Of a stretch of 64,000 nt of DNA, positions 37,566 through 47,973 are shown piece after piece (positions within the stretch are counted from its first letter, which is position 1; each line of letters opens with the position of its first letter). The notes under the pieces are model-generated. The model ran no database searches. It was not told the origin of the DNA and saw only the letters and a program-made list of their open reading frames with translations. The DNA is taken from assembly GCA_016715105.1 (NCBI GenBank), contig JADKBO010000013.1, positions 1 to 64,000 on the forward strand, given 5' to 3'. Both the position numbers and the translations under genes were made by a program. The stretch comes from Saprospiraceae bacterium. Its GTDB lineage: Bacteria > Bacteroidota > Bacteroidia > Chitinophagales > Saprospiraceae.

Positions 37566-37951
37566 ACTGATGCACTGTAAGCCGGATTCTGTAAGACCCC
37601 AAAGGGTCCGTCTATCATTTATCTGAGCTGCCTACCCCTTTTGGTAACTTGCGTTTTGAGCGAGCAACCCTCCTATCCACCAAGGCGGATAACCAAAATA
37701 TACGCGGCATTTCAACCCACAAGGTTTATCCATGACAACTGTTGCCAATTGCCATCGTGAGCTCTTACCTCACGTTTTCACCCTTACCTCTTGCAAGCAA
37801 AAGGCGGTATAGTTTTCTGCGACACTTTCTGTACCTCCAAATTCCCTTTTGAGGAAATTGAAAATCCCACCCGTTAGGTGGTGTGGTGCTCTACGTTGTC
37901 CGGACTTTCCTCCACTTTCATACAAAAGCAGCGATAGACCGTGCATCATTC
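37566..37951 (-). ncRNA. rnpB: RNase P RNA
   Basis: Catalytic RNA that trims tRNA 5' leaders. On the minus strand the 5' part reads GGAAAGTCCGGACAACGTAG, a conserved CRI core sequence, and the 3' end carries ACAGAATCCGGCTTAC. TGATGCAC at the 5' end (plus-strand 37941-37948) pairs with GTGCATCA at the 3' end (37568-37575) to close helix P1. The length of about 385 bases is in the type A range. Exact ends are estimated from P1. Confidence 0.95.
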
Positions 37952-38021
37952 ACTTTATTTTCCATCTGGCTTATTCAAAACAAAAAGAATGTTCGTAAAA
38001 TTCCTGATGAAAATTTAAATA

Positions 38022-39695
38022 TTATATCAAACTCTTAAAAGAAGGTCTTTTTGGAGCTACTTCACCAAATTCTGCAATCTTAGCTGCCTCGTAAGAACTA
38101 AAGTTTCCTTCATAGAAAACAACTTTACTATCTCCTTCAAACGAAAGAATGTGCGTAGCAAGCCTATCTATAAACCATCTATCGTGAGAAATTACCAACA
38201 CACAACCCGCAAAATTTTCGATGGCTTCTTCCAAAGCTCTCAAAGTATTTACGTCAATATCGTTGGTTGGTTCATCCAGTAAAAGCACATTGCCACCATC
38301 TTTTAACGTCATGGCAAGGTGTACTCTATTTCTTTCCCCTCCAGAAAGCACGCCAATTTTCTTTTGTTGGTCACTTCCACCAAGATTAAATTTACTCAGA
38401 TATGCTCTTACATTGAGTTCAGTATTACCTACTTTGATCAATTCTTGTCCACCACCTACGACTTCAAACACCGTTTTGTCTGGCAATAAGTCTTTATGAG
38501 ACTGATCTACATAACTGATCTTTACGGTGTCTCCTTTGATGATTTTACCAGAATCTGGCGTATCCTCACCCATGATCATTCTGAAGAAAGTAGATTTACC
38601 CACACCATTGGGACCAATGATACCGACGATCGCATTTTTAGGAATAGAGCAAGTGAAATTCTCAATCAAAACTTTATTATCATAAGCTTTATTGATGTTT
38701 TCGACCTCAATGACAACGTCACCCAGTCTTGGACCTTGTGGGATGAATAATTCCAATTTTGCTTCTCTTTCTTTGCCTTCTGCTCCAGAGAGTTTATCAT
38801 ATGCAGAAAGACGAGCTTTTCCTTTGGCTTGTCTCGCTTTAGGGGCCATTCTCACCCATTCCAATTCACGTTCCAAAGTCTTTCTCCTCTTAGACTCAGT
38901 TTTTTCTTCCATTTCTAGCCTTTTGGCTTTTTGCTCTAACCAAGTGCTATAGTTACCCTGCCAAGGAATGCCCTCTCCCCTATCGAGTTCCAAAATCCAA
39001 CCTGCAACGTTGTCCAAGAAGTATCTATCGTGTGTGACCGCTATAACTGTACCAGGGAACTTTGCTAAGTATTGCTCCAACCAGTACACACTTTCTGCAT
39101 CCAAGTGGTTGGTGGGCTCATCCAACAATAAAATATCTGGTTGACTAAGCAACAATCTACAGAGAGCGACTCTTCTGCGCTCACCACCAGAGAGAACCTT
39201 CACAGAAGTTTCACCCTCTGGACACCTCAAAGACTGCATGGCTGTTTCCAAATGATAATCTAACTCCCAGGCGTTGTAGTGATCCATTTGTTCCATGAGT
39301 TCACCTTGCTTATCTATGGCCTTCATCATCTCATCATCGTCCATTGGCTCGGCCAATTTCAAATTGATGGCTTCATAAGCATTGACAACGTCCACGATGT
39401 GCTGCACACCTTGTTGCACTATTTCCCTTACTGTTTTACTTTCGTCGAGCTGCGGTTCCTGCTCCAGGTAGCCAATTTTATATTCTTTGTCAAAAGTTAC
39501 TTTACCTTGATAATTAGTGTCCAGTCCTGCTATGATTTTGAGCAAACTAGATTTTCCTGAACCATTTAAGCCCAGAACACCAATCTTGGCTCCATAATAA
39601 AAGGATAACCAAATATTTTTTAAAACTGTTTTTTGTGGTGGATAGACTTTGGTCACACCCTCCATTGCGAATATTACTTTATTGTCAGCTGCCAT
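38022..39695 (-). CDS. ettA: Energy-dependent translational throttle protein EttA (ABC-F)
   Basis: A 557-residue ABC-F ATPase, almost the length of the Escherichia coli protein, that binds the ribosomal E site and gates the first elongation steps by energy state. It has two ATPase halves: GLNGSGKSSLLK with LSGGERRRVALCRLLL and LLLDEPTNHLDAES, and GPNGVGKSTFFR with LSGGERNRVHLAMTLK and LLLDEPTNDIDVNT. The inter-domain linker and the conserved MEGVTKVYPPQKTVLK start are typical of EttA. The start at 39695 is preferred over the ATG seven codons earlier by comparison with the family. It is a different paralogue from the ABC-F at 21929. Confidence 0.94.
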   Translation of the reverse strand: MAADNKVIFAMEGVTKVYPPQKTVLKNIWLSFYYGAKIGVLGLNGSGKSSLLKIIAGLDTNYQGKVTFDKEYKIGYLEQEPQLDESKTVREIVQQGVQHIVDVVNAYEAINLKLAEPMDDDEMMKAIDKQGELMEQMDHYNAWELDYHLETAMQSLRCPEGETSVKVLSGGERRRVALCRLLLSQPDILLLDEPTNHLDAESVYWLEQYLAKFPGTVIAVTHDRYFLDNVAGWILELDRGEGIPWQGNYSTWLEQKAKRLEMEEKTESKRRKTLERELEWVRMAPKARQAKGKARLSAYDKLSGAEGKEREAKLELFIPQGPRLGDVVIEVENINKAYDNKVLIENFTCSIPKNAIVGIIGPNGVGKSTFFRMIMGEDTPDSGKIIKGDTVKISYVDQSHKDLLPDKTVFEVVGGGQELIKVGNTELNVRAYLSKFNLGGSDQQKKIGVLSGGERNRVHLAMTLKDGGNVLLLDEPTNDIDVNTLRALEEAIENFAGCVLVISHDRWFIDRLATHILSFEGDSKVVFYEGNFSSYEAAKIAEFGEVAPKRPSFKSLI

Positions 39696-39801
39696 AAGTT
39701 TTAGATTAGGGTGCAAAAGTAATCAATACTCCAGAACTAAAGCTTGTTCAAAAAATATTTAAAACCGTATAATCAAATAAATTGGCTATACGGTTTTGCT
39801 A

Positions 39802-40926
39802 TTAATGATCCATTGTAATAAAAGGATGGTAATTGTCCCTATTGATGATCGAATTGATTGATTGATATTGATTGGTAAAAGTGTCAGAAATTTTGCCCTT
39901 TTTTGTATTGCTCCATTTAAACTCGAAAGCTTTGATTTCGTCTGCACTGACTTCAACATAATCAATTTCCTGTTGTTGTGTTGTCCTCCAAAAATAAGGT
40001 GTTGCCTTAGTTTTAGAGTAGTGAAGTTGTTTCCATCTTTCAGAAATTAAAAAGTTTTCCCACAATGCTCCCACATCATTTCTGTTGTCAACATCGTTGA
40101 AGTTCTTGATGATGGCATTGCGTACTCCATTGTCAAAGAAATATATTTTTATTCCCTTTTTGATTTCATTTCGCTGATTGGTGCTATATGAATTCAACCT
40201 GAAGACGACAAATGCTTTTTCCAGAATGTCAGTATAGGAGGCAACCGTCTTGGCATCAATACCAATCAAATTTGACAATTCATTGTAGTTCACTTCATTG
40301 CCAACCTGATAAGCCAATGCCTGTACAAGTTTAAAAATACTGTCAGACTTTTTTATTTTACCATATAACAATACATCCTTAAATAGGTAACTATCCATCA
40401 ACTCATCTATCAGTTCTGTTTGATCTTCCGGGTTATTGAGAATATCCGGATAAAACCCATAAATGAGGCGATCATTGAGGCCTTGTTTAGCTTGCAAGAC
40501 CCCAACACTACTTTCCCATTCTTTAAAGGTGATCGGATACAATTCAAAGCTCCATTTTCTGCCGGTCAAAGGCTCTTGGATTTCTTCATTTATTTGAAAG
40601 GAAGACGAGCCACTCAAAATCAACTGAACATCTTTAATCTGATCCACAATTATTTTTGCAGTTAACCCTATATTTTCGATCCGCTGTGTTTCGTCAATGA
40701 AAACAATTTTATTTTTACCAATCAGATTTTTTAATTCCTGAGTATTGATTTGCGACAAAGTATTCCTTACTGTCACATCATCACCATCTAAAAATAAAAC
40801 ATCTTCGTCTCCTATCAATGTTCTGATGAGTGTCGTTTTACCTACTTGACGTGGGCCCAAAAGAATAATAGCTTTCTGGCTAAACATTCTTTTTTTAATG
40901 TTATCCGCTATTTGCCTGGTTATCAC
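39802..40926 (-). CDS. AAA_14/DUF4143-family ATPase, copy 1
   Basis: A 374-residue P-loop ATPase with Walker A GPRQVGKTT near residue 25, Walker B IVFIDETQR near 75, sensor LSGSSSF, then the C-terminal DUF4143 domain. That domain shows a PD-(D/E)xK-like pattern, EIDY...AFEFKWS, the basic layout of restriction-type nuclease folds. Function is unknown; the family is abundant and mobile-like in prokaryotes. It resembles the gene at 57554-58717. Three 32-base direct repeats lie 59 bases upstream of its start. Confidence 0.85.
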   Translation of the reverse strand: MITRQIADNIKKRMFSQKAIILLGPRQVGKTTLIRTLIGDEDVLFLDGDDVTVRNTLSQINTQELKNLIGKNKIVFIDETQRIENIGLTAKIIVDQIKDVQLILSGSSSFQINEEIQEPLTGRKWSFELYPITFKEWESSVGVLQAKQGLNDRLIYGFYPDILNNPEDQTELIDELMDSYLFKDVLLYGKIKKSDSIFKLVQALAYQVGNEVNYNELSNLIGIDAKTVASYTDILEKAFVVFRLNSYSTNQRNEIKKGIKIYFFDNGVRNAIIKNFNDVDNRNDVGALWENFLISERWKQLHYSKTKATPYFWRTTQQQEIDYVEVSADEIKAFEFKWSNTKKGKISDTFTNQYQSINSIINRDNYHPFITMDH

Positions 40927-40984
40927 AATTACTTTGTTTTTCTATCTGCAAATATAGCATTTTTTATAAAGTTGCAACTCTATT

Positions 40985-41080
40985 CCTGAAATATTATGTT
41001 TTTTAAGGAACATAATCCTGAAATATTATAGTTTTTAGGGATTATAGTCTTGAAATATTATGTGTTTTAGAAAATATCAT
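40985..41080. repeat. Tandem repeat, three units of 32 bases, upstream of AAA_14 copy 1
   Basis: Units start at 40985, 41017 and 41049, exactly 32 bases apart. Each begins C(C/T)TGAAATATTAT and has a T-rich centre; the second half is more diverged. The array lies between the ATPase start (40926, minus strand) and selO (plus strand), and could be an operator or promoter region. Confidence 0.8.
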
Positions 41081-41257
41081 ACACATCAAAACTTTCCACC
41101 TACAGTATTCTACAATTTTACGGTATTGTAAAAATCCATTTTCTTTCCATTATTGACAGGGGCGTCATCACGGAATGCTATATTGAATGCGTTGAAATCC
41201 AATTGAAATAATTGGACCTAATGAAACCTTTTACTTTATTTTACATTTCAATAAGTA
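41081..41257. other. Remaining intergenic sequence before selO
   Basis: AT-rich, with no gene and no clear promoter box. The full gap from 40927 to 41257 is 331 bases and its main content is the 32-base repeat array. Confidence 0.4.
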
Positions 41258-42841
41258 ATGGTGAAACTAAAATTAAACATAATAAAAGGGTTGGCTGAAT
41301 CCTTACCTGTCGACAACTCTATGGTCAACAGGCCTCAACAGGTGTCTAATATTGCAGCGAGTTTGGTCAATCCTACAAAACCCAGCGATCCAAAATTATT
41401 ACATGCGTCGACTGAAGTGGCTCAATTACTTGGGATAGGCGATGACCTTATAAAAGAAAATGATTTTCTAAAAATCTTTTCAGGTTCAGAAATTTATGAA
41501 GGTACAAAACCATATGCCATGAATTACGGCGGTCATCAATTTGGGCATTGGGCTGGTCAATTGGGCGATGGAAGAGCGATTAATTTATTTGATGTTGAAA
41601 ATCAAGGACAAAGATGGACATTGCAACTAAAGGGAGCAGGGCCTACACCTTATTCCAGGACTGCTGATGGCTTTGCGGTTTTGCGTTCTTCTATCAGAGA
41701 ATACTTGTGTTCTGAAGCAATGTATCATTTGGGAGTTCCCACAACGAGAGCACTCTCGCTTATAAAAACTGGAGACCAGGTATTAAGAGATGTCATGTAT
41801 GATGGTCATCCTGATTATGAACCTGGTGCAATAGTTTGTAGGGTGGCTCCGAGTTTCATCAGATTTGGAAATTTTGAAATCCATACAAGGAGATCGGAAT
41901 TTGATGTACTCCAAAAGCTCACTGATTTTACAATTGAAAATTACTTTCCAGAAAACAATCTAGAAGGTAAAGAAAAGTACATAGCTTTTTTTAAAGAAGT
42001 ATCTGAAAGAACCATGAAATTGATGCTTGAATGGCATCGTGTAGGGTTTGTACATGGGGTTATGAATACAGACAATATGTCTATCCTTGGCGTAACCATT
42101 GATTTTGGGCCTTATGGTTGGGTCGATGATTACAATTATGGTTGGACACCAAACACCACAGATCGTGCTCACAAAAGATATCGATTTGGAAATCAAGCGA
42201 ATATTGCGCTTTGGAATTTGGTTCAGCTTGCAAATGCGCTTTATCCATTGGTGGAAGATGTCACTCCTTTTGAGGAAATCTTTGCAACATACCAAAAGGA
42301 ATATAGACCTGCTTTTTTGAAAATGATGACTCAAAAGTTGGGCCTTATGTATGTAAAAGAAACTGATGATTCACTCATCACTGCTCTTGAAAAATTGATG
42401 CATGAGCAAGAATTGGACATGACTATTTTCTTCAGAAATTTATCCAATTTTCAAAAAGCTCACCTGACTGATCATGAGGATTCTAAAATTAATGTCATCA
42501 AAGACGCTTTTTATTTTGATCATGATTTATTAGGCGAAAGCAAGGAAAAATGGATCAATTGGATCAACCAATATTTGAAAAGGCTAAATGAAGATGATCT
42601 TTCAGATGATGAAAGAAAGGTTGCAATGAACTCGGTAAATCCAAAATATGTGCTCAGAAATTACATGGCTCAAATGATCATTGAGGCTGCGGAACAGGAA
42701 GATTATGGACCATTAAATGAAGTATATGATTTACTTCAGAAGCCATATGATGAGCAACTAGATTTAGAAAAATGGTTTGCTAAGAGGCCAGACTGGGCTA
42801 GAAATAAAGTGGGTGCTTCTATGTTGTCTTGTAGTTCCTAA
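41258..42841 (+). CDS. selO: Protein adenylyltransferase SelO (YdiU family)
   Basis: A 527-residue pseudokinase-fold enzyme that transfers AMP, not phosphate, to proteins and is linked to redox homeostasis. Family motifs are clear: YAMNYGGHQFGHWAGQLGDGRAI, LQLKGAGPTPYSR, DGFAVLRSSIREYLCSEAM, VHGVMNTDNMSILG, and DFGPYGWVD as the metal-binding DFG. The C terminus ends SCSS; the eukaryotic and many bacterial forms end near a conserved Cys/Sec. It is a single gene, convergent with the giant surface protein, and separated from it by a terminator. Confidence 0.95.
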   Translation: MVKLKLNIIKGLAESLPVDNSMVNRPQQVSNIAASLVNPTKPSDPKLLHASTEVAQLLGIGDDLIKENDFLKIFSGSEIYEGTKPYAMNYGGHQFGHWAGQLGDGRAINLFDVENQGQRWTLQLKGAGPTPYSRTADGFAVLRSSIREYLCSEAMYHLGVPTTRALSLIKTGDQVLRDVMYDGHPDYEPGAIVCRVAPSFIRFGNFEIHTRRSEFDVLQKLTDFTIENYFPENNLEGKEKYIAFFKEVSERTMKLMLEWHRVGFVHGVMNTDNMSILGVTIDFGPYGWVDDYNYGWTPNTTDRAHKRYRFGNQANIALWNLVQLANALYPLVEDVTPFEEIFATYQKEYRPAFLKMMTQKLGLMYVKETDDSLITALEKLMHEQELDMTIFFRNLSNFQKAHLTDHEDSKINVIKDAFYFDHDLLGESKEKWINWINQYLKRLNEDDLSDDERKVAMNSVNPKYVLRNYMAQMIIEAAEQEDYGPLNEVYDLLQKPYDEQLDLEKWFAKRPDWARNKVGASMLSCSS

Positions 42842-42919
42842 GACATCGGAACACTCTATCATTATAAATTTAACACCCTCTATTACATCCACTTCCATAT
42901 AGGTAAGGGTATAAAAAGC

Positions 42920-42953
42920 GAAAGGACCAACTATCTTTATAGTCGGTCCTTTC
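42920..42953. terminator. Terminator between selO and the giant surface protein
   Basis: GAAAGGACC (42920-42928) pairs with GGTCCTTTC (42945-42953), extended by a short ACTAT/ATAGT pairing. It sits between convergent genes and may serve both. Confidence 0.7.
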
Positions 42954-42973
42954 TAAATTATTCTAAAAACTCA

Positions 42974-45900
42974 CTACTCGATGATAACCATCTTGCGTGT
43001 TGCAATCTCTCCATTACTTTCCAATTGGTAGTAAAGGATACCGTTTGCTGCAAGATCAGATTTCCTAAGTGTAATGGTGTTTTCGCCTTGTACTGCATTG
43101 ATGGTTTGATTCATCAATACTTTACCAGTCACATCATACACTCTGAATCTTACTTGTGAAGCTTCAGATACACTGAATTTCACATTTGTTTCTGCTTTGA
43201 ATGGGTTTGGAGTATTTTGGAACAAAGTAAATCCTTTGCTTGCACCACCTCTCACTTCCAATTTAGCATTGATAGTTTCAAGATCTGCTCCAACATAAGC
43301 CTCTGCCTCAGTGATTGCAGAATTCAATACTATTGCTTGAGACAAGTTAGTATTTCTATCAGCTTTCACTTTCAAAGTAAATAATACTGCGTCGTTTGCT
43401 ACAGTTACGCCATTTGCATCTGTCCAGCTCATGGTAAATTTACCGTTGCCTAAGTCTGCATACATGTTCTCTTCTATTGTAATTGCACCAGATTGTACTG
43501 CAACAACAGAAAGTCCTGTCAATTCAGTAGTAAACTGGTAACCAAATACTTCATTGAAGTTACTAGCCTTCACATCTACATTGATGATTTCACCAGCATT
43601 TACGCTTTGTTCATCAATGTTGAATTTAACAGCAGCTGCACTTCTGATTTCAGTATTGCTAGAATTTGCGTTTACAGAAGCTGTAACATCTACATCTCCA
43701 ACTTTTACAGCCACAAAATTGTTCGAAGCTACATCACCAGCTTTCGCTATGATTACTTCATTCAATGGCCAAGGATTTGAGATATCGCTAAACTCTTGCG
43801 TAGCGTCAACAAATCTCCATGATTCATTCTTAGGAAGATTATTTACTACACCAAGAACCAATTTTCTCAATTCCACCAAATCACTTACGTCAACTTTTTG
43901 GTCATTGTTTGCATCGGCTGCAACATATTTGTATGCGTTATCCAACTTGGTAATGCTCAATATGTGTCTTTGGATTTTCAATAAATCCAGTGTATTTACG
44001 CCATTTCTGTAGTCAATATCTTTCTTAGCACTCAATTCATATTCAACTCCAGCAGGAATTGCTTCGAAAGAGAATACACCTGCACTAGTCATTGATTTGA
44101 CTGGGAATTCAGGAAGACTTGAGTTTAGTGATGTTTCTACATCGCTCACACCTTCTCCAGCATTTGTCATCACTGTACCAACAATTCTTCCGCCTGTTGA
44201 AGCAGAAGGACATGCTGCCGGACCTTGATTGTTTACTAAGCTCAACGTTACTTTACAGAAATCTGAACCATCGTCAGTTCCAGGATTAAAGAATCTAGTA
44301 TCCCAAACTCTCATATCTACTGTAAATGGAGTTCCAACTGGATCACCAACCGCACAACCGAAGATCATGCCAGAAGTACCACCTATCAATTGTTTTCTTA
44401 CTGTGCCACCTGGCCAAGGAGTTTCCTTAACTTCTGGTAACCATTTCTGTGCATTACCTGCAGTGTACTCTTCCAAAGTAGCTAATACTCCTAGTCCTTT
44501 GAAGTAGTGAACAACCAATAAGCTGTCTACTACAGGATGTGAAGGCCTTCCGTCCAAGTTAAATGTATACAGAATAACTCCAGTTCCATTAGGATCGCAA
44601 TTGAGGAATGACCCTTTGTCGAAGTCAACAGCCCACAATTCTACTCTACCATCTTTCATCACTGCACTGCTCAAACTGATACAGTAAGGTGTTGGATCTT
44701 TTGGTATAACTGTAATAGTGCCATTACATTCTGCTACGTTTCCGCAACCATCAGCTACGTTGTAATTTACATCATATACTCCTGGCAACAAGTTGTTGAA
44801 TGCATCAAATCTTGGTGCTCCACCTGTACCAGTGCGTGTTGCCAACAATGAGTCAGCAGCATTGTATAATCTTACTGTCCATCTAAATCCAGTTTCGCAA
44901 CCACCTGCATCTGTAGCAACAGGAGCAACTACTTGACTTGCTGTACAACTAGCTTGGTTCACTTCTATTGTGTAAGAAGGACAAGTAGCAATTACAGGAG
45001 GAACTGTGTCCTCAAATTTGTAAACTGTAGCTCTACAACCAGCATATGAATTTGTACACCAATTGATGTAATCAAACTTCACCAACCATTTTCTACATCC
45101 AGCACCTACTAAATAATCTTCAATAGTGATGTGTCTTCCAAATACATTACAACCTATTTCCTTATAGTTTGGATTGAATCTGCTCTTACCTTGTAATTTT
45201 GTTTCTAATGATCCACTAGTTGGAGTTAATCCATTGGTTGTCATCGCATGAGGCAAAATATTTGCACCCACTGACTCGCAAAATGATGGACCTTCTTGTT
45301 TACTTACATCGTAATAAAATCCATCTGGCACATTAGCTCTTACCGTGTTGGCAAGTACTTCTTCTTCAGTTAATGTACACTTTGACCAACCATGAACTGC
45401 TATTGGATATTCCAAAATTGGATCACTGTCTATATCAGAAATAGTGATGGTCATTGTACAAGTTACTTGTGGATACCCCTTCACTCTATATGTTCTTACA
45501 ATTGGATCCTCTCTTCTTGTAGTATTACAAACAGTAAGTGAACCCACGTCTCTGTATTCTAGTAAATAGTCGCTACAAACTCCATCTACCCAAGGTCTGT
45601 ATTCTGCTGGAATTTGAGAACCTGCAACATCTCTCCACACACCGTCTGGAGTATAGAAAACATCTGCTCTGTCGCAAGAAGTTGTAATATCATTTTCACA
45701 ATAAATCTTTGGAACGATCTTGTCTTCAACTTTTACATTTGCCCAAGTTTCATTGTAATTGTCACCAGCTGTTCCAAAAATACCGTCACCATCTGCGTCA
45801 TCCCAAACTCTCAACCATACTTTCACTGTATCGCCTATGTCTTCGCAGCAGAATTTCACAAATTGTCCTTTATCTGTATCAAATGCACTATCAGAACCAT

Positions 45901-47455
45901 GTAAAGGAACTGTTTGATCCAATCCGTTAATAGTACTATTGTAAGTAACATTATTATTCCATTCGATCATTGGAGTTGCAGGATTTGTATCATGATCATA
46001 TAGATCACCCAAATTCAAACATGATGGCGCACCATCCTCTCTTCTGATCTCCAAATATACTGGAGTACAATTGTCATATGAACCGTTGTCTATTTGAGCA
46101 GGGAATATCTTAGCAACTCCTGTTACTAGACTATCTCCACTTCTTGTCAAACTTACAGTGATAAATTCTTTTGCAGTTGCTACTGGAGCAATTTTATCAA
46201 TTACTGTCAACTCGATAGTAGCCGTTGATGTGTTACCGCAACAATCAGAAGCAGTATAAATAAACTGGTGAGTACCTTGTGGCACATCTAGTGCTTCAAA
46301 TCTACCACCTTTACTTACTACTGTGATTCCAATAGGACCATCTACCGCAACAACTTTTGAGTGATCGTCACAATTATCAGTTACAGCAGCTGCTGGCAAA
46401 AGGATATCTACTTCACATCCCCATGCATTCACTGAGTAAACCTTTTCTGGGCTTGCAACAGTGATAGCTGGTGCCTCATCATCTACTTTTTTGATCAACT
46501 GTGTCAAGGTAACAGTTTCACCTGCACACCAATCTACCACGATCCAAGTTCTCAATATTTTTGAGCCCCCAAGACATGCCTTTCCACAATAGTCAATTGG
46601 CTTACTGTCTGAAAAAGTTGCTACAACATTACAAATTGCTTCATCTGGAAACAAAGCAAACATAGCTCCAGAAGTGTCACGGATGACAGGATAACCATAA
46701 GATAGTGAGTCAAACGCGTCAGCTAAAGAAGCAGGATCAATGTCATCATCACAATCTACCTCAACTAGTGGTTGAATAAGAATAGAATCAACATCAATTG
46801 CCAATACGGTGATGTTTTGAACACTTGAAGCTGAAACTCCATTTTTGTTAGTTACATAAAATGTTCTTACGATAGTCTTAACAATGTTGTTTGAAGGACT
46901 GCACGTCAGAACAGAAGTAACGTCTCTGTAATCCAAACTCGCAAAACCAGAACATGTTCCTGCAGTAGATGGAGCGCCTGTGATAGATGTATCAGGATTT
47001 CCCTTAGCATCACTTAGGACAATACACATAACAGTCTGATCTGGAATATCACTGATTACTGGTGGTAATTTGTCTTCAATGGTAGCACTTCCCCAACAAG
47101 AATTGCCACTACCATCAAATACACTTACTTTGATAGGACCTACTTTTCCTTTAGAAACGAAGGTCGGAACCAATGATAAGTTAATTGTGATTGACGGTCC
47201 AGTGTAGACACCATTTATAACAGATCCACCACTTAGAGCTGCTGGAGGAAAAACTCCTGTAGCAATTCCAACTGAAATACCTGAAGGCACTCCTGGTTGC
47301 ATGGTAGCTGGTGAAATGGTTGCTGTGCAGGACGCATCAACAGATATATTGACCTGGTCAATACATGGCATCCCAGGTGTCTGGGCAGCCAGAAAACTCG
47401 TAAGTCCTAAGACCATCGAGCAAAATAGAATAAAACGTAGTCGTTTAAAGTCCAT
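42974..47455 (-). CDS. Giant T9SS-exported surface protein with HYR-like, dockerin-like and cohesin-like domains
   Basis: A 1493-residue secreted protein. Signal peptide ends SFLAA before Gln. The first 1100 residues are repeated Ig/HYR-like modules rich in paired Cys, with motifs such as DCCGNTSTATIELTVIDKIAP and NVADGCGNVAECNGTITV. At about 1140-1190 two dockerin-type calcium loops appear (YRNGVNTLDLLKIQRHIL and DANNDQKVDVSDLVELRKLVLG). A cohesin-like beta domain follows (about 1270-1400: SVNAGEIINVDVKASNF), then a T9SS type A sorting domain (FTLFQNTPNPFKAETNVKF...NGEIATRKMVIIE). Likely an adhesin or matrix protein; the role is inference. Confidence 0.88.
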   Translation of the reverse strand: MDFKRLRFILFCSMVLGLTSFLAAQTPGMPCIDQVNISVDASCTATISPATMQPGVPSGISVGIATGVFPPAALSGGSVINGVYTGPSITINLSLVPTFVSKGKVGPIKVSVFDGSGNSCWGSATIEDKLPPVISDIPDQTVMCIVLSDAKGNPDTSITGAPSTAGTCSGFASLDYRDVTSVLTCSPSNNIVKTIVRTFYVTNKNGVSASSVQNITVLAIDVDSILIQPLVEVDCDDDIDPASLADAFDSLSYGYPVIRDTSGAMFALFPDEAICNVVATFSDSKPIDYCGKACLGGSKILRTWIVVDWCAGETVTLTQLIKKVDDEAPAITVASPEKVYSVNAWGCEVDILLPAAAVTDNCDDHSKVVAVDGPIGITVVSKGGRFEALDVPQGTHQFIYTASDCCGNTSTATIELTVIDKIAPVATAKEFITVSLTRSGDSLVTGVAKIFPAQIDNGSYDNCTPVYLEIRREDGAPSCLNLGDLYDHDTNPATPMIEWNNNVTYNSTINGLDQTVPLHGSDSAFDTDKGQFVKFCCEDIGDTVKVWLRVWDDADGDGIFGTAGDNYNETWANVKVEDKIVPKIYCENDITTSCDRADVFYTPDGVWRDVAGSQIPAEYRPWVDGVCSDYLLEYRDVGSLTVCNTTRREDPIVRTYRVKGYPQVTCTMTITISDIDSDPILEYPIAVHGWSKCTLTEEEVLANTVRANVPDGFYYDVSKQEGPSFCESVGANILPHAMTTNGLTPTSGSLETKLQGKSRFNPNYKEIGCNVFGRHITIEDYLVGAGCRKWLVKFDYINWCTNSYAGCRATVYKFEDTVPPVIATCPSYTIEVNQASCTASQVVAPVATDAGGCETGFRWTVRLYNAADSLLATRTGTGGAPRFDAFNNLLPGVYDVNYNVADGCGNVAECNGTITVIPKDPTPYCISLSSAVMKDGRVELWAVDFDKGSFLNCDPNGTGVILYTFNLDGRPSHPVVDSLLVVHYFKGLGVLATLEEYTAGNAQKWLPEVKETPWPGGTVRKQLIGGTSGMIFGCAVGDPVGTPFTVDMRVWDTRFFNPGTDDGSDFCKVTLSLVNNQGPAACPSASTGGRIVGTVMTNAGEGVSDVETSLNSSLPEFPVKSMTSAGVFSFEAIPAGVEYELSAKKDIDYRNGVNTLDLLKIQRHILSITKLDNAYKYVAADANNDQKVDVSDLVELRKLVLGVVNNLPKNESWRFVDATQEFSDISNPWPLNEVIIAKAGDVASNNFVAVKVGDVDVTASVNANSSNTEIRSAAAVKFNIDEQSVNAGEIINVDVKASNFNEVFGYQFTTELTGLSVVAVQSGAITIEENMYADLGNGKFTMSWTDANGVTVANDAVLFTLKVKADRNTNLSQAIVLNSAITEAEAYVGADLETINAKLEVRGGASKGFTLFQNTPNPFKAETNVKFSVSEASQVRFRVYDVTGKVLMNQTINAVQGENTITLRKSDLAANGILYYQLESNGEIATRKMVIIE

Positions 47456-47973
47456 GAGTAAAATATTAATATTGAGTAATAAAGTTTATCCTCAGGACTA
47501 TTAATCAGTATGTAGGTTGGTTCTAGTTAAAACACAGGGCAAATATAGCTAATAAATAATATCTTGTATACTAATCCACAATAAATTTCATAAAATCACC
47601 TTGCGTATACCCCTCATTACCAGTAGTATACAAATTAAAGGTTATTTTATATTATGAAATAACGTAACATATAAATCGTTGATATATAATAATATAATAT
47701 GTTTTTTATACCTGATTTGACATATATTATTGCGCAGACTTTCTTCTTGAATTTTCTCTGAAAAAAGTTGATTATTTTTTGAATAAAACAACGAAACGAT
47801 GGGAAATATTTGGAAATTAAAATAGAATAAACATGATCAAAAACATGAAACATGTTTTTGATTTTTCACTACTAAAAAAATCATTTCTTTTGAATAAATA
47901 GGCATGAAAAATGCCTCTGGGTGAACACTAATTACGGGTATCCCTTCTTCAAATTTACTTGAAATCAGAAAAA
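47456..47973. other. AT-rich intergenic region upstream of the surface protein
   Basis: No gene seen. On the minus strand TATATTTG (47547-47540) is a candidate -7 box 85 bases before the surface-protein start. A short perfect hairpin CAAAAACATG-AAA-CATGTTTTTG (47828-47850) lies downstream of the M28 gene and may end its transcript. Otherwise plain AT-rich sequence. Confidence 0.45.
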
